From IMG/VR virus record IMGVR_UViG_3300025117_000072, positions 1 to 61,194 of that record: DNA of 61,194 nucleotides. One strand, written 5' to 3'. Shown here piece by piece: positions 51,668 to 60,693 of this stretch. Both the position numbers and the translations under genes were made by a program. The first letter of the stretch is position 1, and each line of letters opens with the position of its first letter. The notes below the pieces were generated by a model that was given only the letters and a program-made list of their open reading frames with translations, searched no databases and was not told where the DNA came from. The stretch comes from a virus.

Positions 51668-54451
51668 TTAATCGCGGGCAGCCGCCCAAATGCCTAATGC
51701 TGCTATGTGGTCGGAAAGCCTCTTTTCTGCAACCGGCACCCTTTGACCCTTAGCAAGAAACTGAAGGGTCTCGGCATACTCAGGGTTGAAAATGGCCTTA
51801 TTTATAACCTGATCCACCAGTGCGCGTTCGTGCTTTGCGAACATGCCCGCAACGGCCTTAATTGCTGTGGCCGACCTGCTTGTCTGTGCCAATGGGCTAC
51901 CAAGGACCGCCAAGGTCTGCATGATGTTTTCAGCCGTATCAGACCCCCCGCCAAAAGGAGACCTTTGGTTTCGGATCATGATCTCATAGGCTTTTTTCAT
52001 GTTCATGAGGGCATGAATCTTCTGTGGCTCACTCCTGTAAAGTTCCCGCATGGCAGGAGCGTACTTCTGCCAAAGAGCGTTAAACTTCGCTACACTCGCT
52101 GAAGGATTGCCCACTATGTCCATCATGCTCGTCTGAATCTTCGTGACGGCATAATCCCCGAATGCCTGTTTTACCCCTTCGGTTGCAGCCTGATTGCCCC
52201 TTGTAAGTTCAAGGATCTCACGGGCCGTCTGTGCTCCGTTCGTTGCCCCACGGCCTGAAAATAGGGTTGCAATGGCCTTTTCAGGGTCCACCCCTAACGC
52301 TTTTGCCGCCTGTGACCTCTCAAAAACCTTCTGGAGCTTTGCTGCTTCATCTACTGCGGCCTTTGCCTGAACAATGTCGGCATACTCATTCTCAAGCCCG
52401 TATTTGCTCAAGGCTGGCTTGTTTTTGGCAAGCCATGACATGAGCTTTCCCCTGTCGATTTCCCCTGTCATCGGGTTTACCGATTTCCGCATGAGGTCAT
52501 AGGTCGCGTACTCTCTGACTAAAGGAACGGCTTTTTCTCTGCCCACGGCAGCAAGGAGTTGATCGGCTGCGGATACATTCTTTGCGCTGAAGATCGAGGA
52601 AAGCATCTGTTCCGGGTTCAGCTTTGATACTTCGCCCTTTGCCCCACCCTGAAGGATGTTCCCCACTGTTCCGCGCTTAAACGTCTCTGCGTACTGCCTC
52701 CATTGCTTTGACGCCATGCGGTAAAGGTTTACAACGTCCTCCCCGTACTTCCCGGTATCGGCAAGTTGGTCGATAGTCTTTTCAACCACCTCCTGCATTT
52801 GGGCAAGCCTTCTCATCTTGGCAGGATTGTTCTTTGCGGCCTCGGAACGCATTTCGTTCAGGATCTCAGTCCGCATCCCGCGAAGTTCCTGAAACTTCAG
52901 CGTGTCGCCTGTGCCGTACTTTGCAACCTCATCGGCAAGTTGCTTCGGGAGTGGTTGCCCTGTCTTCGTGTAGGCATCCACAATATTCTGGAGTTCGGGA
53001 GGCATCTCCTTTGGTCCGTATTCCTTCAGTGACCGGCGCAAGACATTCGGATAATTGGCCTGCGACTCTACCGCGCTCGTCGGTTTGGCAATGGCCTTCA
53101 GTTCATCAATCATCCCTGTGGTCGGGACATCGACATCGGGGATACGGTCATACAACTTACTGACAGCCTGTGAGGTATGCCGCTTTTCAGTCTTCAGCAA
53201 CTCCAAGAGTCTGCCGCTTGCCTCTGTGGGTTCCTTGGCTTGCGCCATGCGGGATTCGATAGCAGAAGCGGCCCCTTTCGCCCCTTCCACGCCTTTTTCA
53301 AGGGTTTCCCGCTTCCCCTGTAGGGCCGAAAGCATGTCGTCGGCTCCGCTCTGAGAACTGAAATTCGTCTGGTAGTACGCTTTCAGGGCCTCATCATTCG
53401 ATGCTATTTGTTCCGCGCTCATCTGCGCTGCGTCCCCAGGCTTACGGATTTGCGCCCTTTCCATCCTGATTGCCTGTGGGTCATAGGTTTTCTGCCCGTA
53501 GGTGAACTTGATCCCAGGAATGGCCGCTTCGATATCCACGGCTTCCTGTGCGTTCTTGGCATAGATGGGGCCTTGGCTTGTATTCGCAACCCATAGGTCG
53601 CCAGCTTTTGACTTGATCCTTTCGGTAACGTGTTTGGAAAAAAGCCCCTTGCCTTGGGCGAAGGCCCACTTACCGGCCTTCATGACAGGCTGAAAGAGGA
53701 TCTTCCCTGCAATCTGCCCTCCTGCTTCGTATGCCGCCCCTGTCACGATGTCTTTACCAGATTCAACGAATTCCTCTCCCACGGTCCTTGTGGGCTTTTT
53801 CTCCCCGGCGAGATAGTCTATCCCTGATTCAACAAGTTCACCCACCTTCTTGCCTGCGGCATATCCAAGCCCACCGCCCACGACTGCCCCGCCAGGAACA
53901 GGGGATGCAGCACCAGCAATCGCTCCAGCCGTCAGTCCTCCGGCTTCAAGGGTTCCCCTCACGGCAGACTTCAGGTTCTCCCGCTGTGCCTTGCCTTTAT
54001 CCGGTGACTCATAGAGTTCATAGTCTTCAACTCCAAGGTAGGGAGTGGGTTCTTGGGTAGGTTTACCTGCGCCTGCCTTCGGTTCGGCGTCGGGGATCAA
54101 AGACCAAGGATCTTTGGATGGAGATGAATCTACTGCATCAGCAAAGGGAGATTTCCCAAGGGAAATCCTTTGTCTCGCATGTTGGACGGCTTTTTGAACG
54201 ATCTCAGGAGTGGGTTGTCCGCCAGACAGGAGATGGTTGGTTTCCTGCTTTGTAAGGGTAGGAACGAGAGATGGGATTTCGGTTTCTTTTCCGTCTAGAT
54301 TCACTCCTATTGAGAGTTCCGTTGAAACGCTCCCGTCTGGACGCTGAAGGGTTCCCATGAATCCAGGCCCTTTCGGTGAACCATCAGATCGCGTTCCCCA
54401 ATTAGTATTACTTGTCTCCGCCGCATTCGGTATGCTGTCCCACGGGTCCAT
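51668..54451 (-). CDS. Ejection-type internal virion protein with portal-shared N-terminal module, 927 aa
   Basis: Third of three ejection-type proteins. Residues about 17-105 (SDGSPKGPGFMGTLQRPDGS, then EIPSLVPTLTKQETNHLLSG and a KAVQHARQRI helix) are nearly the same as portal residues 704-790. Residues 130-240 are Gly/Ala-rich and may span membranes (AGAIAGAASPVPGGAVVGGG), like P22 gp16/gp20-type proteins. The remainder is long coiled coil with LGVDPEKAIATLF and a C-terminal helix bundle. It probably enters the host envelope during DNA ejection. Confidence 0.8.
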   Translation of the reverse strand: MDPWDSIPNAAETSNTNWGTRSDGSPKGPGFMGTLQRPDGSVSTELSIGVNLDGKETEIPSLVPTLTKQETNHLLSGGQPTPEIVQKAVQHARQRISLGKSPFADAVDSSPSKDPWSLIPDAEPKAGAGKPTQEPTPYLGVEDYELYESPDKGKAQRENLKSAVRGTLEAGGLTAGAIAGAASPVPGGAVVGGGLGYAAGKKVGELVESGIDYLAGEKKPTRTVGEEFVESGKDIVTGAAYEAGGQIAGKILFQPVMKAGKWAFAQGKGLFSKHVTERIKSKAGDLWVANTSQGPIYAKNAQEAVDIEAAIPGIKFTYGQKTYDPQAIRMERAQIRKPGDAAQMSAEQIASNDEALKAYYQTNFSSQSGADDMLSALQGKRETLEKGVEGAKGAASAIESRMAQAKEPTEASGRLLELLKTEKRHTSQAVSKLYDRIPDVDVPTTGMIDELKAIAKPTSAVESQANYPNVLRRSLKEYGPKEMPPELQNIVDAYTKTGQPLPKQLADEVAKYGTGDTLKFQELRGMRTEILNEMRSEAAKNNPAKMRRLAQMQEVVEKTIDQLADTGKYGEDVVNLYRMASKQWRQYAETFKRGTVGNILQGGAKGEVSKLNPEQMLSSIFSAKNVSAADQLLAAVGREKAVPLVREYATYDLMRKSVNPMTGEIDRGKLMSWLAKNKPALSKYGLENEYADIVQAKAAVDEAAKLQKVFERSQAAKALGVDPEKAIATLFSGRGATNGAQTAREILELTRGNQAATEGVKQAFGDYAVTKIQTSMMDIVGNPSASVAKFNALWQKYAPAMRELYRSEPQKIHALMNMKKAYEIMIRNQRSPFGGGSDTAENIMQTLAVLGSPLAQTSRSATAIKAVAGMFAKHERALVDQVINKAIFNPEYAETLQFLAKGQRVPVAEKRLSDHIAALGIWAAARD

Positions 54452-55857
54452 TACTTTTGCCCTCCAAGAATCCCCATGGCCTGTTTGATGGTATCCTCGT
54501 TCACTTCCTTGCCCCTGGATTCCAATTCCTGAATTGCACGGTCACGAAGACTTCCGCCCTTATCGTAAGAGGGAGTCAGATATTTATCGGGGTCGAGACC
54601 GTAGTTGGAAAGATACCCCTTGTACTCATGTAGCCGCTCTTTGTAGATCCTATCGGATGATTTCTTAAATCTCCGGGCAAGGGTCACAAGGGCTTCCCTG
54701 TCTTCTTTCGTAAGTCCCGCGCCGCCCTTCTGCCATGCCTCAATTTTACCCTTGATCCTGTTCTCAAGGCTCAGGTTTTCCGGTGTCCTTGCATACTCGC
54801 TCTCTCGTACAACAGAGTTCGGGTCTGTGATCTTGTTCCATGTCGTGATAATGGCCTGATCGACCGCCACAAAGTTCTTGGTCTTCTCGGCTTCCTTCAA
54901 TGCTTCATCGAGGTTGGAAACCTGCTTTACGATGGTTGAGTATTCCTTGATCTCGGGAAGCGTGTTGAATTCTTTTCTGAGGTCCGTTCCGGCCTTTCGG
55001 TTCTGGACTTCCCGCTGTTTTGCGAGTTCTTCGATGTACGGCGATGTCTCCTTGGTCTCCCGTATCCATTTGAGCCTTGCTGCCTTGTACTCGGGGGTTC
55101 CACGCATTTCAGGAACGAGTTTTCCGTATTCCGCAAGCTCAAAGTCTTTCAGGGTTTGACCGGCAGGATCTTTCGAATCATCCTTCTCCGGCTTTGCCAA
55201 GCTCCACCCCTTCGGCGGAACATACTCCTGTCCCTTCGACATGGGTACGCGCTTCGTCTGGCCTCCAGGACCGTAGAGGGTCGCCATGTCGGTGTCGGCT
55301 TTGAGCCTGTTCAGCGTGATTCCCTTCGTTTTGGCCCATGATGCCAGACTTCCGATCTTGGTAGTAGAAACAGGGCCGTCAGGAGTATTTACCGTTATCT
55401 TCTCGTTAGACAGAAGGGTTGGATCTTTCTGGATAGCTGAGTACATGTCGCTCACGAAAGAGGACGGCCCCTTGATTTCAAACCCCTCCCGCTCATCCTT
55501 GATAGTCACATCGGGGCCTACCCACTCCACATCAAACCCTCCGAACTCCTTGGCGAGTTTCTTGCCAATCTCAGGCGAAGGTGCGGTCATGGCCGTTACA
55601 TACTGCTTAGCCCTTTCTGCCTTATTTTTAAGTTCCGCCGCTTCCTTCTCCAACTCGAACTTCTCAGCGTCCCTTGTCTGCTGCGTGAGATAGTTCTGGA
55701 CCTGCGCTTCCTTCAGTTTCATCTCAGCGGGAAGGTTGGCGAGCTTCGCCTCGTTGAGCTTGCTTTCAAGGAGATAGTTCTTTGCCTGTGCAGCCTTCGT
55801 GAAAGCCGAGGCAGGATCGGGCGCTAGATAATTCGTGTTCAGTGCGGGAACTGGCAT
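54451..55857 (-). CDS. Ejection-type coiled-coil virion protein, 468 aa
   Basis: Second of the set, P22 gp20-like in place. Residues 20-100 are a long coiled coil (LESKLNEAKLANLPAEMKLK, then ELEKEAAELKNKAERAK); the remainder is charged and disordered, ending KGGSLRDRAIQELESRGKEV. Stop overlaps the next start by 1 nt. Family call is from order and composition. Confidence 0.75.
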   Translation of the reverse strand: MPVPALNTNYLAPDPASAFTKAAQAKNYLLESKLNEAKLANLPAEMKLKEAQVQNYLTQQTRDAEKFELEKEAAELKNKAERAKQYVTAMTAPSPEIGKKLAKEFGGFDVEWVGPDVTIKDEREGFEIKGPSSFVSDMYSAIQKDPTLLSNEKITVNTPDGPVSTTKIGSLASWAKTKGITLNRLKADTDMATLYGPGGQTKRVPMSKGQEYVPPKGWSLAKPEKDDSKDPAGQTLKDFELAEYGKLVPEMRGTPEYKAARLKWIRETKETSPYIEELAKQREVQNRKAGTDLRKEFNTLPEIKEYSTIVKQVSNLDEALKEAEKTKNFVAVDQAIITTWNKITDPNSVVRESEYARTPENLSLENRIKGKIEAWQKGGAGLTKEDREALVTLARRFKKSSDRIYKERLHEYKGYLSNYGLDPDKYLTPSYDKGGSLRDRAIQELESRGKEVNEDTIKQAMGILGGQK

Positions 55858-55875
55858 CTGTCAAACCTCCCATCA

Positions 55876-56895
55876 TTAACTGGCCGGATAGTAGCTGTTC
55901 GTATACCCAGGCGATCCATACTGTGTCGCACTAGGCTGATAGATAGCCGCTGGCTGCTGTTGTGGTTGTGTCAGGTAGTTATAGAACATGGCGTTGTTCG
56001 CGCCCTGCATCATTGAATTTATCCCACCCGTGATGGCATTGGCCTGATTGATATATCCAGAAGCCGTAGCGTCTCCAGCCCTCATGATATTTTGCCCGAC
56101 CTGTGATCCTGTCTGTGTGGCCGCATTCGTGGTCGCGCTTGTGGCAACCTGTCCCATTCCTGAAACCGAAAGGAGGGGGTTCACCTTCGTCTGGAGCCAG
56201 TTCTGAATCCAGTTCTGATATTCAGTGGAAGCCAGCCCCTTGCCGTACCTCTGCGCTTCTCTCTGTGCCGCGCCTGAATCCAAAATCCCCCTTGCGCTTT
56301 GCGAGCGAGCGAGTTCCTTGTTGCCCTCTTCCAAGAGGAAGTTGTAGTAGGGGCTTTCGGTAAATTCGCCGGGACCGGTTTCGAGGATTCCGGGTTCACG
56401 GCTAACGAGTTTTCCGGGAACGGCAACATCTTCATACGTTTCCATTCCAGGCAGTTTCATTTGTTTGATGCTTTGCTCGTTGACCGCCCTGTATCCGGGA
56501 GGGATTTGGTTGACCGTCTCCGGCCCCGCTCCACCAAAACTCGTCTGGTAGCCCGGAAAATTCTCCGGGTTTTGTCCGGCCCGGATAAGATCGGCGTCGG
56601 GGACCAAGAAACTTCCCTGCACTGGGCCGTTCACAAGCTTCGTGTAGCCGCCCCCTGAAACAGCACCCCCGCCGCTGACCAACCTCCGCTCGGTAGTTGA
56701 CGGCTCACGTACTTCTTTGCCGAGAATGAGGGTATTGAGAGCCATCTTCCCGGCCTCTCTCCATGGGGCCTGATCCTCACGGCTTTTGTAGTACATCTCA
56801 AGCATGGCATCGGTAGCTTGCTCTGCCGCCGCCATCTGTGCGTCTGCCGCTTTACTTGCTGACTTACTCCCAATAAGTGCAGATATACCGCCCAT
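55876..56895 (-). CDS. P22 gp7-like DNA-transfer (ejection) protein, 339 aa
   Basis: Residues 1-60 (SKSASKAADAQMAAAEQATD, then LEMYYKSREDQAPWREAGKM) match the N-terminal helix of P22 gp7-like ejection proteins, where a helix rich in Ala precedes Q-x-PW-x-x-AG. C-terminal half is Gly/Asn/Gln-rich (TGGINSMMQGANNAMF). It leaves the virion with the DNA. The first gene of the ejection set, after the GNAT. Confidence 0.8.
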   Translation of the reverse strand: MGGISALIGSKSASKAADAQMAAAEQATDAMLEMYYKSREDQAPWREAGKMALNTLILGKEVREPSTTERRLVSGGGAVSGGGYTKLVNGPVQGSFLVPDADLIRAGQNPENFPGYQTSFGGAGPETVNQIPPGYRAVNEQSIKQMKLPGMETYEDVAVPGKLVSREPGILETGPGEFTESPYYNFLLEEGNKELARSQSARGILDSGAAQREAQRYGKGLASTEYQNWIQNWLQTKVNPLLSVSGMGQVATSATTNAATQTGSQVGQNIMRAGDATASGYINQANAITGGINSMMQGANNAMFYNYLTQPQQQPAAIYQPSATQYGSPGYTNSYYPAS

Positions 56896-56896
56896 T

Positions 56897-57352
56897 TCAT
56901 GCCCTCATCATTTCATCAACAGTGTTTTCCCGGATTATGTGCCCTTTTCTGACAAGCCTTGCCATCATCCTTGAATTATTAACAGGGACGTGCCGCCTGA
57001 AAATCTTTGCGCCATGTTTGCGGCACACCTCTGTACTCATCCTGTGCAACAAAACGCCAGCCTTGCCTTTTCTATACAGCGGAGCAACGTACATGTGCCC
57101 GCCTTCAAGGTAAATGTCGCCTTCATTCTCAAGATCCTCCCTGATAAGCCCTGTGGCAAATCCGACTATCATCCCCATTGCTTCAACGACATAGGCGTAA
57201 TACAGGTCGTCCTGCATTAAATCCTTCTGGTATCTGCACCACCCGGCTTTGTCCGGTCGGGCAGGGGGGTTCTCTTCTAAAACAAGATCGGCCCATAGGC
57301 ACGACATAGCCGGGAGGTCTCCGCTATTTGCCCTTCGGATAGTTACGTTCAT
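56897..57352 (-). CDS. GNAT-family acetyltransferase, 151 aa
   Basis: VTIRRANSGDLPAMSCLWAD opens a GNAT fold; YYAYVVEAMGMIVGFATGL is beta-4, and MYVAPLYRKGKAGVLLHRM is the acetyl-CoA pyrophosphate-binding loop (R/Q-x-x-G-x-[GA]). RLVRKGHIIRENTVDEM ends the fold. It could acetylate a sugar amine, a protein or a small molecule. It overlaps the radical SAM gene by 29 bp, an unusual guest in the ejection operon. Confidence 0.85.
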   Translation of the reverse strand: MNVTIRRANSGDLPAMSCLWADLVLEENPPARPDKAGWCRYQKDLMQDDLYYAYVVEAMGMIVGFATGLIREDLENEGDIYLEGGHMYVAPLYRKGKAGVLLHRMSTEVCRKHGAKIFRRHVPVNNSRMMARLVRKGHIIRENTVDEMMRA

Positions 57353-58304
57353 ACCCCTCGCTTATCAGAAGAGACGTGACGAGGTTGTAGATCCCTCCGT
57401 CTTTCGCCTTGTACCAAGGCCCGCAGTTGATATCCTGAAGGTCCACGTTCTGAATCCCGTACCAGCAACAGGGGAACAGCCTCAGCCCTTCCCAAAGCAC
57501 ATTAGCAAACGATACCTTGTTGCCCCATTCCCCTACTGTGATGTCTGTCCGGCCCCGCGCCTTGAGGTAGTTCAGGATGTCGGAAACGTAAATCTTCCCT
57601 TTCACTTTCGTTTCGTTCCCGATGTTTGACGCCCCCTTGAGCCTCATGCTGCCGATCACGTCAGGAAACTTCAGGTAGATCGAAACCGCCTCGTCAATCT
57701 GCCCCAGGTCATCGAGGACAAAGAACGTCTCAGGAATGACCAACTTCATGGACCTGCACAGTTCAAGAAATTCGATGTCCTTGCCATTCGATTCCTTGTG
57801 AAATGAAAGGGCGATATCGAGAAGATTGTCTTTCAACACCCCGACCTTCAGGAACCGCTCAAAGTACGCCTCGTCACAGAACTTCACCCCATTGGTCGCG
57901 ATGGTAGTTTTCCCTATCGCGGAAAGCCGCTGGTAAATCTCCGGTAGTTTGTCGTGAACGGTCGGTTCTCCCCCGATAAGACCGAACGGGGCAAGATGCT
58001 TGTGTTCCTCTGCGTCCTTCACGATCTCTTCAACGTCATGGTCCTGGCCGCCGTTTTTGTGATAGCAGTATTTACACTTCAGGTTGCATCTGTCGGTAAC
58101 GTCAATCAGGTAAGCGTCATAGATATTCTTGGCATTGAGCCTTGAGCACATCCAAAACCAGAACGGGTCGCGTTCCACCATGCCCCTGAACCATCCATGA
58201 ACGGGACATTTCTTCTCCATCCAAATGGAGCCGTTCACTTCTGAAATCGAGGCCGGTATTTCCCTGTAGCACTTAGGGCAAAGTGAAGAGGTAAGTCGAA
58301 TCAT
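57324..58304 (-). CDS. Radical SAM enzyme with N-terminal Cys motif, 326 aa
   Basis: DVTDRCNLKCKYCYHKNGG holds the CxxxCxxC cluster (C73, C77, C80) that binds the 4Fe-4S and SAM. FGLIGGEPTVHDKL follows (GGEP). N-terminal residues 9-37 (CPKCYREIPASI, then CPVHGWF) form an extra Cys/His motif as in Tes/MJ0619-type radical SAM proteins. The C-terminal LRLFPCCWYGIQNV and DINCGPW add cysteines that may hold a second cluster. Product unknown; with the GNAT and sugar enzymes it hints at a lipid, sugar or peptide modification. A radical SAM gene in the tail operon is unusual. Confidence 0.85.
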   Translation of the reverse strand: MIRLTSSLCPKCYREIPASISEVNGSIWMEKKCPVHGWFRGMVERDPFWFWMCSRLNAKNIYDAYLIDVTDRCNLKCKYCYHKNGGQDHDVEEIVKDAEEHKHLAPFGLIGGEPTVHDKLPEIYQRLSAIGKTTIATNGVKFCDEAYFERFLKVGVLKDNLLDIALSFHKESNGKDIEFLELCRSMKLVIPETFFVLDDLGQIDEAVSIYLKFPDVIGSMRLKGASNIGNETKVKGKIYVSDILNYLKARGRTDITVGEWGNKVSFANVLWEGLRLFPCCWYGIQNVDLQDINCGPWYKAKDGGIYNLVTSLLISEGYERNYPKGK

Positions 58305-58640
58305 TTACACAATCTCCACCACATCGAGCGATACGGCCACTTGGTTTGCTACACTCGCAATGGCGCTGATGATGTCCCCTGCATCCAAAACCGTTCCCAC
58401 CACAGTAGGGCAATCGTAAGCCTCCTGGCTGCCCAAAGCCTTCGCGTTCAGTATCAGGTAGGCGTCCCCAACTGAATCACCACTTGGCACCTTATGAAAC
58501 GTGATGGTCACTGCCGTAGTGGTATCGTTCACCGCAGAACAGTGAAGAACCCTGGCTTTGGTATTGGTAGGGCAAGTGTAGAGGGTCGTGTTGGCCGCTG
58601 CGGGTTGACCGGCATAAGCGTTTTTGATAGCTACAGCCAT
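58305..58640 (-). CDS. Small beta-rich virion protein, 111 aa
   Basis: AVAIKNAYAGQPAAANTTLY then CPTNTKARVLHCSAVND, VTITFHKVPSGDSVGDAYLI and GDIISAIASVANQVAVSLDV: an eight-strand beta sandwich as in small fibre or head-decoration proteins. It abuts the radical SAM gene. Related in layout, not closely, to 48168-48458. Confidence 0.7.
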   Translation of the reverse strand: MAVAIKNAYAGQPAAANTTLYTCPTNTKARVLHCSAVNDTTTAVTITFHKVPSGDSVGDAYLILNAKALGSQEAYDCPTVVGTVLDAGDIISAIASVANQVAVSLDVVEIV

Positions 58641-58649
58641 TTTGTTCTC

Positions 58650-59306
58650 CTAGATCGTTGTTTTGTAGTCGAGTTTCAAAAGAAACGTGTTCGCATCCGC
58701 AAGCGCAGTCAGATCGACGCTTGTAACATCCGCTCTCAGGTCAATCGTGATGTCTCCCCCGGTCACTCCTTCCAGGCAGTAGTATCCCGTTGTCCCACCC
58801 TGGATTTTAGCCGTGCAGTCAAGGACGTTGCCGAGTTCAATCGTTAGCCGCGTTCCCCCTGCATTGAGCGTCCAGTAAGTCCCGGTTGTCGCGTTCTTGG
58901 CAACATTGTCCGTTTCGGCTATAATCGCCCCGTTCCATACCGATGTAAGCGTGCATTTCAAGGTATCGGCGTCCGTTCCGTCCGCTATCGTGAGATAACT
59001 TGATCTCGGTTCGGGTTTTACGGCCGGGCGTTCCTTGAAAGCCTCTGACGCAAGCATAGCCTCAAGATTGCGAATATTCCCTCCCCAATCCTTCGGGGTG
59101 GGCAGCGATTCAAGTCTTGCTTCCAGCTCCGCAATTCTCCGTTCAATATCTGCCGAGCGGGAAGGAGTGAAGAGTTCAAGCCCCTGCTCCTCCTCTATTT
59201 CCCCTATCGAGTCCCCCAACTTAGAGAACCATCTCGACCATACCTTAGAGAAAATCCCTTTCTCTAATGGCATATGGCCTATGGGCGCAGAAGGGAATCT
59301 TGCCAT
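58650..59306 (-). CDS. Virion protein with shared C-terminal module, 218 aa
   Basis: N-terminal MARFPSAPIGHMPLEKGIFS then VWSRWFSKLGDSIGEIEEEQ and a coiled coil (DIERRIAELEARLESLP). The C-terminal half, from IADGTDADTLKC through VWNGAIIAETDNVAK and DLTALADANTFLLKL, resembles the C-terminus of 1247-1942. Located right after the gp10-like gene, so a tail or needle-adjacent role is plausible (P22 gp26 sits here). Confidence 0.7.
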   Translation of the reverse strand: MARFPSAPIGHMPLEKGIFSKVWSRWFSKLGDSIGEIEEEQGLELFTPSRSADIERRIAELEARLESLPTPKDWGGNIRNLEAMLASEAFKERPAVKPEPRSSYLTIADGTDADTLKCTLTSVWNGAIIAETDNVAKNATTGTYWTLNAGGTRLTIELGNVLDCTAKIQGGTTGYYCLEGVTGGDITIDLRADVTSVDLTALADANTFLLKLDYKTTI

Positions 59307-59310
59307 CGCA

Positions 59311-60693
59311 TCAACTCAGGCTCTTCGTGATTTCGCCATAGGCGTTCACGATCACGGGTTCAACGGGGTCGGTGATGGAAACCTCATAGTTTCTTATTCT
59401 GGAGCTTCCAAGCATGTGCCATATTGCACGGTCTTTGTGTTTCCCGATCTTGCCGATAGACCGCCACTTCTCGTTGCTCCACGTCTTGCAGTTGTCATCC
59501 GAATACCGAAGCATGGCTTGTGGGTCCGAGCCCTGGCCCGTAGCGAGGCCCACGCCCGGCTTGAACTCGATTTCAACCGAGTGATAAACAATTTGCTTGC
59601 GTCCGTCCGGGTCGAAGAGAGGAGGAGATATTCTTTTCCTCCTGATTGTCTCTCCGTCCTCCGTGTAGGTCGTGCCGGAAATCTCGTAAATCTTCCCGTT
59701 CAGGTAATCCCCAACGAGGTTCTTCCCTGCAAAGAACATGTGGCAGTTCGACCTGTGCCGTCCTTCATACAAACCGGATGACCATTGATGAAAGGCGTTT
59801 GTGGCTGCGTTATAAACCCAAGTCTTGTTTTCTGACGGGGAGGTAAAAACCGCAAAAGCGTTGCCGCGATCCTTGTAGGCATAGGCAAAAATGTCGTCTT
59901 TTCTCTCGTATCCCGAAATGAGCGCGTTCAGGACTTCAGGGGATATGATAACCGGAGTGTCATTACTCATTCTCCTGATTGTGAAATCCTCTGCCATCCA
60001 GAACGCCGTGTTATCCATCTTGCAGACAGCATTGACCGCACCAAGTCCGGTCTCTATGAAAATCCCGTTGATCCTGGCAAACGGGAAATCGGAGGCCCCC
60101 GTATTCTGGAAGGGTTCGGTAGATTCTTCCCCAAAGACAATCATCTCCCTATGGAGCATGAACGCTCTCACGGCTTTGTCGGGAAGTCCCTCTGCGCTTG
60201 TGTAATCCAGCGCGTTCCATGAGGAGGGGTCATTCAGTGCTGAAATGTAAAACCTGCCTGTGTCTGCTGATGTGACGATGAAATAGCCGTCCTGGTAGGT
60301 AAGAGAGGATGGGGTCGGAAAATCAGTGTCCGTGATTTGGGTGACGGTCGTGCCGGATACATAGTAACCTGCATCCCCGTCAATAATCATCATGTAGGTT
60401 CCGTTCGTCGCCATCTGGACGATGCCGCTGGAAGACAGAAGGACTCCGGTGCATTCTTCTTTTGTGGCGCCGATGGTGTGACGGAACACCTTGTTGCCAA
60501 CCACGGAATAGGCAAATGAGGAATTCAGCTTGAACATCCCGCGCACTTCATGGGAATTCCCCGTATCGCACCACAGAAGAAGTCCAGGGGTTCCCAGGAG
60601 CGCAGGTCTCCCGTTGAAGCCCTGTTTCTGGAAGTACCAATTAACGGGAAAGTGTCCCTCAAATACGTCTGTCGAGATGAACGGCAGTTGCAT
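59311..60693 (-). CDS. P22 gp10-like tail-hub (DNA stabilisation) protein, 460 aa
   Basis: LPFISTDVFEGHFPVNWYFQ begins a P22 gp10-like protein; further signs are TPGLLLWCDTGNSHEVRGMF, DYTSAEGLPDKAVRAFMLHR and VFGEESTEPFQNTG, a repeating beta-meander. The hub hexamer closes the tail and holds DNA until ejection. It lies directly after the gp4-like gene (stop and start touching). Length (460) is close to P22 gp10 (472). Confidence 0.88.
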   Translation of the reverse strand: MQLPFISTDVFEGHFPVNWYFQKQGFNGRPALLGTPGLLLWCDTGNSHEVRGMFKLNSSFAYSVVGNKVFRHTIGATKEECTGVLLSSSGIVQMATNGTYMMIIDGDAGYYVSGTTVTQITDTDFPTPSSLTYQDGYFIVTSADTGRFYISALNDPSSWNALDYTSAEGLPDKAVRAFMLHREMIVFGEESTEPFQNTGASDFPFARINGIFIETGLGAVNAVCKMDNTAFWMAEDFTIRRMSNDTPVIISPEVLNALISGYERKDDIFAYAYKDRGNAFAVFTSPSENKTWVYNAATNAFHQWSSGLYEGRHRSNCHMFFAGKNLVGDYLNGKIYEISGTTYTEDGETIRRKRISPPLFDPDGRKQIVYHSVEIEFKPGVGLATGQGSDPQAMLRYSDDNCKTWSNEKWRSIGKIGKHKDRAIWHMLGSSRIRNYEVSITDPVEPVIVNAYGEITKSLS

